Source of the DNA: Sphingomonas beigongshangi
GTDB taxonomy: Bacteria; Pseudomonadota; Alphaproteobacteria; Sphingomonadales; Sphingomonadaceae
Length of the DNA: 64,000 nt
Assembly: GCF_016820445.1 (NCBI RefSeq)
Contig: NZ_JADHDT010000002.1
Span: forward strand, 124,001-188,000
Direction of reading: 5' to 3'
Part shown: in pieces, positions 54,621 to 63,160 of the stretch
How positions within the stretch are numbered: the stretch's first letter is position 1
Layout: each line of letters starts with the position of its first letter
Made by a program: the position numbers and the translations under genes
Notes under the pieces: generated by a model
Databases searched by the model: none
What the model was told of the DNA's origin: nothing
The model's input: only the letters and a program-made list of their open reading frames with translations

Positions 54621-55154
54621 TCAGGCCGGCACCTTCTCCTTGTTGTAGATCGCGGCCGCGGCGCGCAGGATCTCGAGGATCTTCTCCTGCGCCTTCGGCT
54701 CGTCGATCTGCTCCATGGCGGCGAGCTCGCGCGCCAGGCGGCTGCACGCAGCCTCGAAGATCTGCCGCTCGGAATAGCTCTGCTCGGGCTGGTCGTCGGC
54801 CCGGAACAGGTCGCGCACGACTTCGGCGATCGACGCCAGGTCGCCCGAGTTGATCTTCGCCTCATATTCCTGCGCCCGGCGCGACCACATGGTCCGCTTG
54901 ACCTTGGGCTTGCCCTTCAGCGTCTCCATCGCCTCGCGCATGGTCTTGTCCGACGACAGTTTGCGCATGCCGACCGACTCGGCCTTGTTGGTCGGAACGC
55001 GCAGCGTCATGCGCTCCTTCTCGAAGCGGAGGACATAGAGCTCCAGGCTGGTCCCGGCGATCTCCTGCTTCTGCAGCTCGATCACACGGCCGACGCCATG
55101 CTTCGGATAAACTACGTAATCACCGACATCGAAGGACAATGCCTTGGCAGCCAT
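54621..55154 (-). CDS. carD: CarD/CdnL family transcription regulator
   Basis: A 177-residue protein. The N-terminal Tudor-like RNA-polymerase interaction domain is at about 8-70 (SFDVGDYVVYPKHGVGRVIE, ERMTLRVPTNKAESVGMRKL). A C-terminal all-helical domain is at about 85-165 (KRTMWSRRAQEYEAKINSGD, LASIAEVVRDLFRADDQ, YSERQIFEAACSRLARELAA). The Trp in RTMWSRR that props open the -10 bubble is present. It stabilises open complexes at rRNA and growth-related promoters. Confidence 0.96.
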   Translation of the reverse strand: MAAKALSFDVGDYVVYPKHGVGRVIELQKQEIAGTSLELYVLRFEKERMTLRVPTNKAESVGMRKLSSDKTMREAMETLKGKPKVKRTMWSRRAQEYEAKINSGDLASIAEVVRDLFRADDQPEQSYSERQIFEAACSRLARELAAMEQIDEPKAQEKILEILRAAAAIYNKEKVPA

Positions 55155-55405
55155 GAACGGGCCTTTCTACAAAGTCCCATCACCCGCAAAGGAAAGCCGC
55201 CCGGCCCCGAAGGAAAGATCCGTGGAGCCAAACGGCGCGAGGATGGTTGGTACGAACGTCTCCGGCGGGCGGCGCGCTAGGTCGCGCCCGTCACGGACCA
55301 TTTAACACGCTCGCAACAAAATTACCAGTGCAGATGAGGCAGATCGCCTGTCCGATCGCCGGATCGGATAAAAAAATCAGCCTTTCCGTGCCGCCACGGC
55401 CAAGC

Positions 55406-55747
55406 TCAGTCGCCTTTGCCGGGCTCCGGCGAGAAGAACTTGTCGTACTTGCCTTCGACACCCTTCATCGCATCCGCATCGGGCGGGGTCTGGTCGAGCT
55501 TGCGCGTGACGTTGGGCCATTGCGCGGAGAAGGTGCTGTTGAGTTCCAGCCACTGTTCCAGACCGCTCTCGGTATCGGGCAGGATCGCCTCGGCCGGGCA
55601 TTCCGGTTCGCACACGCCGCAATCGATGCATTCCGACGGGTTGATGACGAGCATGTTCTCGCCCTCGTAGAAGCAGTCGACCGGACATACCTCGACACAG
55701 TCCATATACTTGCAGCGGATGCAGGCATCGGTGACGACGTAGGTCAT
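55406..55747 (-). CDS. fdxA: 7Fe ferredoxin FdxA
   Basis: A 113-residue ferredoxin of the FdxA type. The cluster ligands are in [20 protein letters not shown] and [14 protein letters not shown], which fit one 3Fe-4S and one 4Fe-4S centre. The C-terminal extension ([18 protein letters not shown]) is typical of alphaproteobacteria. It is an electron carrier of unknown partner. The 251 bases between it and carD contain only a short palindrome (55351-55368) and no convincing gene. Confidence 0.95.
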   Translation of the reverse strand: MTYVVTDACIRCKYMDCVEVCPVDCFYEGENMLVINPSECIDCGVCEPECPAEAILPDTESGLEQWLELNSTFSAQWPNVTRKLDQTPPDADAMKGVEGKYDKFFSPEPGKGD

Positions 55748-55824
55748 GGGGACTCCCTCGCGCGCCCGAATGGCGGGCGTCTTGTTCACGAACGGCCGGC
55801 TGCTATGCCGCGTTCCGCCCCGCG

Positions 55825-56115
55825 TCAATCGATCGCGGCGGCTTGCGAGAGGTTCGCAGCATCGCCGGCGACGAGATCCTGGTAGCAGGAGCGCGCTTCC
55901 GGCGCCGGCCCGCGACGCGCGGGCAGGGCCTCCACGCGCAGCACGCGCACCTCGCCATGCAGCGCGAAGGTCAGGATATTGCCGACACGCACCGGCGCAT
56001 GCGCCCGGTCGATCGCACGCCCGTCGATCCGCAGATGGCCGTCGCTCGCCATCGCCTGCGCCCGCTCCCGCGTCTTGGCGAGCCGGACGAACCACAGGAA
56101 GCGGTCGAGCCGCAT
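55825..56115 (-). CDS. S4 RNA-binding domain protein (Hsp15-like)
   Basis: A 96-residue protein starting [20 protein letters not shown] with the S4 fold ([39 protein letters not shown]). It resembles HslR, which binds stalled 50S subunits with peptidyl-tRNA. ATG 56145, which overlaps the helicase stop, is an alternative start adding 10 residues. It lies in the helicase-S4-fdxA-carD order commonly seen in sphingomonads and caulobacters. Confidence 0.88.
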   Translation of the reverse strand: MRLDRFLWFVRLAKTRERAQAMASDGHLRIDGRAIDRAHAPVRVGNILTFALHGEVRVLRVEALPARRGPAPEARSCYQDLVAGDAANLSQAAAID

Positions 56116-56137
56116 CGTGCCGCCGCCTGGCCCGCCG

Positions 56138-58609
56138 TCAACCATGGTGCCGCCATCCCGCCAGCGCAGCGAACGCGCCGGTCGGCACCGGCGTCGGCCG
56201 CGCCGCCGCACGCGGCGCACGCCGACCCCGCCAGACCCAGCCCGGCTCCGCACCGCGGGCCGGCTGAAACCCCAGTTCCGCCATCAACCGCGCGACCGTC
56301 GCGGATTCAAGCCCCATCGAGGTCGCCAGCGCCGGATCGGGTGCGAAAGGCTTGCGACCCTCGCGTGCGTCATGGGCGGCCCGCGCGATCCGCTCGACCA
56401 GATCGATGCGCACCGCCTGCGCTCCGAGCGGCCGGAACCCCGCCGCCGGCACGGCGCCCGCCGCCCCGCGCGCCAGCACCGTTGCCCCCTCCCGCGCCAG
56501 CGCCGGCGGGACACCGCGCAGGCCCAGCAGCGTCCGCCGCCATCCCGCCGCCGCGGGCTTGAGCAGGCGCGGGTCGAACAGGTCGAGCGCGCCGATCGTC
56601 ACGCCCGCCCTGCGCAAACGCTTGCGCTCCTCCGAAGACAGCGCGGCGAGCGGCTCGTGCAGCGCGAGGCGGGGCGACAGGCCGCCGACCGCCTCCAGTT
56701 CGCCGGCGACGACGCGCAGGTGGGGCGTCGCGCCCGCGTCGCGCGCGATGTCCGCCAGTGCGACCAGCGCGGGCACGCGTTTCGCCAGCGTCGCCGAAAG
56801 CCATGTCTGCAGCCGCGCCTGCACCGCCATACGCTGCGCCTTGTCGAGGCAGTCGAGATCGCGGTCGAGCTTCAGTTGCGGCCGCGCCAGCGACGGGCCG
56901 GCAACCAGCCGCGCGACGACATGACCCTGCCACGACACCGCGTCGTCCGTCAGGGAGAAGGCGGCATCCTCCGCCGCGACCAGCGCCTCGGCCCGCCGCC
57001 CGCGCTCGCCGACCAGCCTTTTCTCGGCCGCGGCGAGGAGCAGCCGGCGGTCGCCCGCGCGCGCGGCGGGATCGACGGTGAAGCGGAAACCGTCCAGCCG
57101 GCCGATCGCATGATCCTCGACCAGCACCTCGCCCTCCGGGCCGATCGTCACCGGCAGGACCCCCGCGTCTGCACCGATCCGGCGGATGAGCGCGGTCGTG
57201 CGCTTGTCGACGAACCGTTGCGTCAGGCTCGCGTGCAGGCCGTCGGACAGGCGCTCCTCGATGCTCCGCGTCCGCTCCGCCCACAGCTGCGGTTCCGCCA
57301 GCCAGTCGGCGCGATGGGCGATATAGGCATAGGTGCGGATCGCCGCGATCCGTCCAGCGATCGTCTCGACATCCCCCGCGATCGTGTCGAGCCGCGCGAT
57401 CTCGTCGGCGAACCACTGATGCGGCACGACCATGCGCCCCTCGGACAGATAGCCGAACAGCCGCGCGACGAAGCGGGCATGGGGATCGAGGCCGAGCTTG
57501 CGGAAATCAGGCAATCCGCAGGCGGCCCACAGACGCTTGACCATCGCGCCGCCGCGCGCGCGGTCACGGACCCAGGTCTCGTCCGCCAATCGCTTCAGCA
57601 CCGCCAGGTCCATCGCCTGCGGGGCCGCGATCAGGACGCCGGGCTCCGGCCGCCGTTCGAGGCTGGCGATCAGCGCATCGACGCTCGAGAAGTCGGGCGT
57701 GCCGCTGCGCCAGTACATATGCTCGATCGGCTTGAAGCGATGCTCCTCGATCGCCAGCACCTCTTCGGGCAGGAAGGCACCGGGGCCTTCCTCGGTGATC
57801 GCACCGAAGGTGCCGTCACGCTGGTGGCGCCCGGCGCGGCCCGCGATCTGCGCCATCTCCGCCACCGTGAGCCGCCGCTGCCGCCGCCCGTCGAACTTGG
57901 ACAGGCCGGCGAAGGCGACATGCGCGACATCCATGTTGAGGCCCATGCCGATCGCGTCCGTGGCGACGAGGTAATCCACCTCGCCCGCCTGGAACATCGC
58001 CACCTGCGCATTGCGCGTGCGCGGCGACAGCGCGCCCATCACCACCGCCGCCCCGCCGCGCAACCGGCGCAGCATCTCCGCGACGGCATAGACCTCCTCC
58101 GCGCTGAACGCGACGATGGCGGAGCGCTTGGGCAGGCGGCTGATCTTCTTGGCCCCGGCGTAGGTGAGCCTGGAGAAACGCGGCCGGCCGATGATCTCCG
58201 CATCGGGCACGAGCGCGCGCACCATCGGCCGCAGCGCTTCCGACCCGAGGATCATCGTCTCCTCGCGCCCGCGTCGGCGCAGCAGGCGGTCGGTGAAGAC
58301 GTGGCCGCGTTCCGGATCGGTGCCCAACTGCGCCTCGTCCAGCGCGACGAAGGCCGCGTCGTGCTCGGGCATGCTTTCCGCGGTGCAGAGAAACCAGCGC
58401 GCATGGGGGGGAACGATCTTTTCCTCGCCCGTCACCAGCGCGACCTTGTCCGCGCCCTTCTGTGCGACGATCCGGTCATAGACCTCCCGCGCCAGCAGGC
58501 GCAGCGGAAACCCCATGATGCCGCTCGAATGGCCGCACATCCGCTCGACCGCCAGGTGGGTCTTGCCGGTATTGGTCGGTCCCAGGACCGCGGTGACGCC
58601 ACCTGACAT
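56138..58609 (-). CDS. SUV3-like ATP-dependent helicase
   Basis: An 823-residue superfamily 2 helicase. Motif I is LGPTNTGKTHLAVERM (9-24), motif II ALDEAQLGTDPERGH near 90, motif V/VI ATDAIGMGLNMDVAHVAFAG and AQIAGRAGRHQRDGTFG near 250. The SUV3 C-terminal region begins around YGLP-like stretches, and a long alphaproteobacterial extension (about 480-823) ends Arg-rich. Likely an RNA helicase related to the mitochondrial degradosome subunit; the bacterial substrate is unknown. It is translationally close to the S4 gene. Confidence 0.93.
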   Translation of the reverse strand: MSGGVTAVLGPTNTGKTHLAVERMCGHSSGIMGFPLRLLAREVYDRIVAQKGADKVALVTGEEKIVPPHARWFLCTAESMPEHDAAFVALDEAQLGTDPERGHVFTDRLLRRRGREETMILGSEALRPMVRALVPDAEIIGRPRFSRLTYAGAKKISRLPKRSAIVAFSAEEVYAVAEMLRRLRGGAAVVMGALSPRTRNAQVAMFQAGEVDYLVATDAIGMGLNMDVAHVAFAGLSKFDGRRQRRLTVAEMAQIAGRAGRHQRDGTFGAITEEGPGAFLPEEVLAIEEHRFKPIEHMYWRSGTPDFSSVDALIASLERRPEPGVLIAAPQAMDLAVLKRLADETWVRDRARGGAMVKRLWAACGLPDFRKLGLDPHARFVARLFGYLSEGRMVVPHQWFADEIARLDTIAGDVETIAGRIAAIRTYAYIAHRADWLAEPQLWAERTRSIEERLSDGLHASLTQRFVDKRTTALIRRIGADAGVLPVTIGPEGEVLVEDHAIGRLDGFRFTVDPAARAGDRRLLLAAAEKRLVGERGRRAEALVAAEDAAFSLTDDAVSWQGHVVARLVAGPSLARPQLKLDRDLDCLDKAQRMAVQARLQTWLSATLAKRVPALVALADIARDAGATPHLRVVAGELEAVGGLSPRLALHEPLAALSSEERKRLRRAGVTIGALDLFDPRLLKPAAAGWRRTLLGLRGVPPALAREGATVLARGAAGAVPAAGFRPLGAQAVRIDLVERIARAAHDAREGRKPFAPDPALATSMGLESATVARLMAELGFQPARGAEPGWVWRGRRAPRAAARPTPVPTGAFAALAGWRHHG

Positions 58610-58654
58610 GTCCGCAACATCGGCATTCGCGCGGACGAACGCAATAACGCAAAG

Positions 58655-58807
58655 CTACCCGTCACCGCCGGTCCGGATGATCGGGACGATCGACGCGTCC
58701 GCGCCGGCGAGCGGCGGCGGTGCCGGCGGCGGTGCAGGCGGCAAGGCGCGTGTCGCCAGGCCGGACGCTCGCTTTCGCGGGGTTTCGAACCGCCGCAGGT
58801 CGACCAC
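58655..58807 (-). CDS. Possible small Pro/Ala-rich protein
   Basis: A 50-codon reading frame from GTG 58807 gives MVDLRRFETPRKRASGLATR, then LPPAPPPAPPPLAGADASIV and a C-terminal PIIRTGGDG. It lies 45 bases upstream of the helicase on the same strand. No family is recognised and the start is weak. The rest of the 325-bp gap (58610-58934) shows no gene; its AT-richer part near 58840-58860 may hold divergent promoters. Confidence 0.3.
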   Translation of the reverse strand: MVDLRRFETPRKRASGLATRALPPAPPPAPPPLAGADASIVPIIRTGGDG

Positions 58808-58934
58808 AATCCATCGCAGCGAAGCGCCGGGGATCGACCGGTTAATTTGACTTTAGCACGTCATCCCCACAACGCTTCATCCCACGCCGGGGGGATAGCG
58901 CGGCGATCGAAGGGCTTTTTGGGGCGTCGCACGC

Positions 58935-60467
58935 GTGTTCCTGCGCAACGATCAGGGTCTGGAACTTGCCGGTGGCGGTGCATCGCGCACGCCGCCAGGC
59001 CTCGCGGCGTCGGCGTCGCGTGGCCCGGCGCCGACCTCGCTGCTCGCCCGCCTTCATGCCGCCGTGCTCGATGCGACGCACGATGTCGATTGGGTCCCCG
59101 ACCTCGGGTCGCAGATCGGCAGCCGCCAATGGTGGCGCGGCCTGGGCACGCTGGGCGGCCTGATCGCTGCGGCGTGGATGGTGTCGCCCGGGTTCGACCG
59201 TCCGTTGGTGGGCGCCGTGCCCGCGCCGCTCGCCGGCACCGCGTGGGAGGAAACGCGCGCCCAGGGCATCGCGCCGCTCGCCTGGGGCGGTGACACCGGT
59301 CGGCGCATGGCGGCGGGCGACCTCGTCGCGCCGCTTGCCGAGGCGCCGGAGCGGCCGCAGGTCGAGCTCAGCGCGACGCTGGGAGAGGGCGACGCGCTGG
59401 ACCGCGTCCTCGTCAGGGCCGGCGTCGGTCGTACGGATGCGCGCGCCGCCGCCGAGCTTATCGGCCAGACCACGGACCTCGACTCGATCGCGCCCGGCAC
59501 GCGCATCGCGCTCACGCTCGGCCGGCGTCCGAACAGGACGGTCGCGCGCCCGCTCGACAAGCTCGCGATGCGCGCGCGGTTCGACCTCAACGTCACCCTC
59601 AATCGCGCCGGCGACGGCCTCGCGCTGACGCGCCAGCCGATCGCGATCGACGCCACGCCGCTGCGGATTCAGGGTCTCGTTGGCTCAAGTCTGTACCGTT
59701 CGGCGCGCGCCGCCGGTGTGCCTGCGCGTATCGTGGAAACGTACATCAAAGCGCTCGCAACCCGCCTGTCGATCGGACGCGACGTCCATGCCGCCGACAC
59801 GTTCGACCTGATCGTCGAGCGCGAACGCGCGGCGACCGGCGAAGTGCGGCTCGGCAAGCTGCTGTTCGCCGGCATCGACCAGAGCCGCCGCGCGGTACAG
59901 CTCGTTCGCTGGCAGCAGGGCAATGGCGACGACGATGGCGCCGACGGGGATCACCCCACCTGGTTCGACGCCAACGGCCAGGCGGAACGCCACGGTACGA
60001 TGGGCATGCCCGTCGCCGGACGCATCACCTCTTCCTTCGGCCTTCGCATGCATCCGTTGCTCGGCTTCATGCGCATGCACAAGGGGCTGGACATCGGTGC
60101 GCCCTATGGCGCCCCGATCTACGCGGTGCTCGACGGCACGGTGCAATCCGCCGGCCGCTCCGGCGGCTATGGCAATTTCGTCAAGCTCGCCCACCCCGCA
60201 GGCCTCGCCAGCGGCTATGGCCATATGAGCCGCATCGCGGTGGCGCGCGGCCAGCATGTCCGCCAGGGGCAGGTGATCGGCTATGTCGGCTCGACGGGCT
60301 TGTCGACCGGCCCGCACCTCCATTGGGAAGTGTGGCGGAACGGACAGACGATCAATCCGCGATCGATCTCCTTCGCCACGACCCAGACGCTGTCGGGTCC
60401 GGAGCGCCGTCGGTTCCGCAACTGGGTCGCTGGGCTGCTTTCGGTCCGGGTCGACCACGCCGGCTGA
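58935..60467 (+). CDS. M23 family metallopeptidase
   Basis: A 510-residue envelope peptidase. One membrane helix is at about 66-84 (GTLGGLIAAAWMVSPGF). A LysM/SPOR-like region covers about 135-200 (EGDALDRVLVRAGVGRTDAR). The M23 domain is at about 365-475 with zinc ligands in MHKGLDIGAPYGAPI (H...D), YGHMSRIAVARGQHV and GPHLHWEVWRNG (HxH). It likely cleaves peptidoglycan cross-links or activates amidases. Translation begins at GTG 58935 with a purine-rich leader. Confidence 0.92.
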   Translation: MFLRNDQGLELAGGGASRTPPGLAASASRGPAPTSLLARLHAAVLDATHDVDWVPDLGSQIGSRQWWRGLGTLGGLIAAAWMVSPGFDRPLVGAVPAPLAGTAWEETRAQGIAPLAWGGDTGRRMAAGDLVAPLAEAPERPQVELSATLGEGDALDRVLVRAGVGRTDARAAAELIGQTTDLDSIAPGTRIALTLGRRPNRTVARPLDKLAMRARFDLNVTLNRAGDGLALTRQPIAIDATPLRIQGLVGSSLYRSARAAGVPARIVETYIKALATRLSIGRDVHAADTFDLIVERERAATGEVRLGKLLFAGIDQSRRAVQLVRWQQGNGDDDGADGDHPTWFDANGQAERHGTMGMPVAGRITSSFGLRMHPLLGFMRMHKGLDIGAPYGAPIYAVLDGTVQSAGRSGGYGNFVKLAHPAGLASGYGHMSRIAVARGQHVRQGQVIGYVGSTGLSTGPHLHWEVWRNGQTINPRSISFATTQTLSGPERRRFRNWVAGLLSVRVDHAG

Positions 60468-60572
60468 TCGGCGATCGGGTCGGCGGCGTATGCGAGACGC
60501 CGCCCACATCGCGATGCCACCGATCTGCAGCCTTCCGACATTTCTTCCGTCGCAGTCGCGCGAGACGGTTTA

Positions 60573-60615
60573 GCGCGCGATCCCGCGAGGCGGGATCGGG
60601 ACGGTGCCCGCCCTA
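60573..60615. repeat. Palindromic element related to copies A-C
   Basis: GCGCGATCCCGC-GAG-GCGGGATCG, then GGACGGTGCCCGCCCTA, follows the layout of copy B with C/G substitutions that keep the stem paired (60579-60586 with 60590-60597). It contains the HerA stop codon. Confidence 0.5.
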
Positions 60616-62298
60616 GCGTCCCTGCGCACGCCAGCGCCGGATCGTCCGCTCCAGGATCGAATCCTCGCCGCCCGCATCGCGCCACAGCTGCGAGAAGAGC
60701 GGATCGCCCGATGCCGGACGCTTGCTTTCCTCCAGGGCGTCGAAGCTGACGCGGATCGGTATCGACACGCCCTCGCCGCAGACGATGCACTCTCGGTTGC
60801 GCAGCGCCGGAATGGCATCGAGAAACCCGCGTGCGCCCTCCGGCATCGCCGCGCGAACGAAGGCCTGGTCGCGCTCGTTGTTGAGCCGCATGGCGATGAT
60901 CGTGCCGCATTGCGACAGCACGCCCTCCTCGAGATCGGAGGGCCGCTGCGTGATCAGCCCCAGGCTGACGCCATATTTACGGCCTTCCTTGGCGATGCGA
61001 CCGAGGATGCGACCGACCGCGGTGCCCTTTTCGTTGCGCCCGGCGGGAATGTAGCGGTGTGCTTCCTCGCAAACGAGCAGGATCGGCCGTTGCGGCTCGT
61101 TGCGCGACCAGATCGCATAGTCGAACGTCATGCGGCTGAGCACCGCGACGACGACGGCGGTGATTTCCGACGGTACGCCCGATACGTCGACGATGGAGAT
61201 CGGCCGGCCGTCCCCCGGCATCCGGAAGATCCGCGCCAGGAAATCCGCCATCGTGTCGGCGACCAGCATGCCCGAGAACATGAACGAATAGCGCGGGTCG
61301 GCCTTGATCTCGTCGATCTTGGTCTTGAGGCGCAGATAGGGCGCGGTATCGCCGGCGCGGTCCAGCTTGCCCATCTCGGCCTGGATCAACTGCGTCAGGT
61401 CGGAAAGAAGATAGGGGATCGGCGCGTCCACGGTCAGCTTGGCGATCTCCTGCCCGAGCCGGTTCTTGGCGCGGGCGGCCAGCAGGCATTTGGCGAGGAT
61501 ATCGGCATCGATCTGGCGCTCGGCACCGGCACTGGTGACGAAGACCTCGCAATGCTCTTCGAAATTCATCAGCCAGTACGGCATGGCGAGGTTGCCGACA
61601 TCGAAGATCGCCCCGGTGTGGCGAAAAGCCGCGGCATATTCGCCATGCGGGTCGATCATCACCACATGGCCCTGCGGCGCCATCTGGCAGATGCGGTGAA
61701 GGATCAGCGCGGCCGCGGTCGACTTGCCGGTACCGGTCGATCCGACGAGCGCGAAATGCTTGCCGAGCATGGCATCAATGTACAGCGCCGCCCGCACGTC
61801 GCGGGTGGGATGGACGTGGCCGACCTCGACATGCGGTTGATCGGCCGCCGAATAGATCTGGCGCAGGTCGGCGGTGCTGATCGGGAACACCTCGCATCCC
61901 GGCACCGGATAGCGCGTGACGCCGCGCCGGAAATTGTAGAGCTTGCCGGTCAGGCGCTCCTCGTCGCCCTCCCCTAAGAAGTCGATGTCTGCCGCGACCC
62001 AGTCCTGGCCGACGCCCTGTTGCAGCGACAGGCTGCGGACATTTGCGATCAGCCAGGCGCCCGCAACGCGCATCTTGATCTGACCGCCGACCTGTCCGGC
62101 GGCCGCAATGACCGGATCGCCATCCGCGCTGACGAGATCGAGGCTCGCCCGATCGAGCAGAACGCGGCTGCCGCTGCCGCCGACGGACGTGACGCACCCG
62201 ATGGGAGTCAGGGGACCCGATCCGCCGCGTAGCGCCGCCGCGCCATAGCCCAGGGGAACGGCGTTCTCGAACGCACGCGGGCCAGGCATCTCACTCAT
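60613..62298 (-). CDS. herA: HerA-type ATPase/translocase (DUF87)
   Basis: A 561-residue hexameric FtsK/HerA-like ATPase. The N-terminal HAS-barrel covers about 12-110. Walker A is LVGSTGTGKSTAAALIL near 185, Walker B ILLVCEEAHRYIP near 395, and the arginine/sensor region is RIAKEGRKYGVSLGLITQRP near 425. In archaea HerA works with the nuclease NurA in end resection, and in bacteria often with Sir2, DUF4297 or other nucleases in defence. No nuclease partner is next to it here. ATG 62298 is preferred over GTG 62301. Confidence 0.9.
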   Translation of the reverse strand: MSEMPGPRAFENAVPLGYGAAALRGGSGPLTPIGCVTSVGGSGSRVLLDRASLDLVSADGDPVIAAAGQVGGQIKMRVAGAWLIANVRSLSLQQGVGQDWVAADIDFLGEGDEERLTGKLYNFRRGVTRYPVPGCEVFPISTADLRQIYSAADQPHVEVGHVHPTRDVRAALYIDAMLGKHFALVGSTGTGKSTAAALILHRICQMAPQGHVVMIDPHGEYAAAFRHTGAIFDVGNLAMPYWLMNFEEHCEVFVTSAGAERQIDADILAKCLLAARAKNRLGQEIAKLTVDAPIPYLLSDLTQLIQAEMGKLDRAGDTAPYLRLKTKIDEIKADPRYSFMFSGMLVADTMADFLARIFRMPGDGRPISIVDVSGVPSEITAVVVAVLSRMTFDYAIWSRNEPQRPILLVCEEAHRYIPAGRNEKGTAVGRILGRIAKEGRKYGVSLGLITQRPSDLEEGVLSQCGTIIAMRLNNERDQAFVRAAMPEGARGFLDAIPALRNRECIVCGEGVSIPIRVSFDALEESKRPASGDPLFSQLWRDAGGEDSILERTIRRWRAQGR

Positions 62299-62392
62299 CA
62301 CATCGCGCCTCTAAGCATATCGGACCTAGGCTATGCCCGCGCAGCGGTTAAGATAGCGTAAGGTGGTCATTTCGGCGGAATCTCCGCCATCC

Positions 62393-63160
62393 TCACATGC
62401 GTCGTGCGACCATGCCGGCCGCATAGCCCAGCGCGATCGACAGCGCGACGGCGGTCAGCCCGTAGAGGATAGCCGACCGGTCCGCCGCACGCGCGACGAA
62501 CCGCTCGAACCCCGACTTGCGGATGTCGATGTCGCGTACCGCCGCCGCCAGCACCCGTCCGTCGCGGATCAGGAACGTCTCCGCGCTGAACCGCCCGACC
62601 GGAACGCGCGCGGGAATCGTCAAGCGCGCGCGATAGAGCACGCCATCGGTGATCTCGACCGCATGCGGTGCCTCGACATACAGGCCGCTCCGCCGCTTCA
62701 GGTCGACGAGACCCTGCTGGAACCGCTCCTGTACGTCGCTCAGCGTGCCCGCGCCGGGGGATAGCTGCAGGCTGCCTAGCCCCAGTTCGTAGATCGCGCG
62801 CGTTCGCTCGTCGACGATCCGCTCGATCGGGCGCGAGGAGGCGAGCGCATAGAAGGACGGTGCCGAACTGTAGCGCTGGCTCTTCGCATTGACCCAGATG
62901 CCGGCGATCTTTTCCTTTTGCCGGACGAGGATCGACTGCGTCGGTCCCTTCACGACGACGACGATGTCGGTCGGCGCCTGTCCGGCGGGGCGCCGGCCGC
63001 CCGGGTAGAGGATCGCGCCGAACAGCAGCAGTTCCGCGCCCGTGAAGCTGTAGGCGATTTCGATATTGCGCTGCGAGACGTCGGGGACCAGCTCCGGTTT
63101 GGCGTCGGGCACCGACTGCGCCATCAGCAGCGGGGCCAGGACGGCGAGCGCCGCGCGCAT
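62393..63160 (-). CDS. TIGR02186 family envelope protein
   Basis: A 255-residue protein with a signal peptide (MRAALAVLAPLLMAQSVPDA). A beta-rich outer domain follows (VSQRNIEIAYSFTGAELLLF, GPTQSILVRQKEKIAGIWVN). The C-terminal membrane helix is at about 225-248 (ILYGLTAVALSIALGYAAGM). The family is conserved in alphaproteobacteria next to TSUP permeases. Here it overlaps the permease stop (ATGA), so it is probably an accessory to that transporter. The reaction is unknown. Confidence 0.87.
   Translation of the reverse strand: MRAALAVLAPLLMAQSVPDAKPELVPDVSQRNIEIAYSFTGAELLLFGAILYPGGRRPAGQAPTDIVVVVKGPTQSILVRQKEKIAGIWVNAKSQRYSSAPSFYALASSRPIERIVDERTRAIYELGLGSLQLSPGAGTLSDVQERFQQGLVDLKRRSGLYVEAPHAVEITDGVLYRARLTIPARVPVGRFSAETFLIRDGRVLAAAVRDIDIRKSGFERFVARAADRSAILYGLTAVALSIALGYAAGMVARRM

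Noticed and set aside
55351..55368. Terminator downstream of fdxA
   Set aside because: The TCCGATC/GATCGGA hairpin has its homopolymer run on the wrong side for an fdxA terminator (T residues precede the hairpin on that strand).
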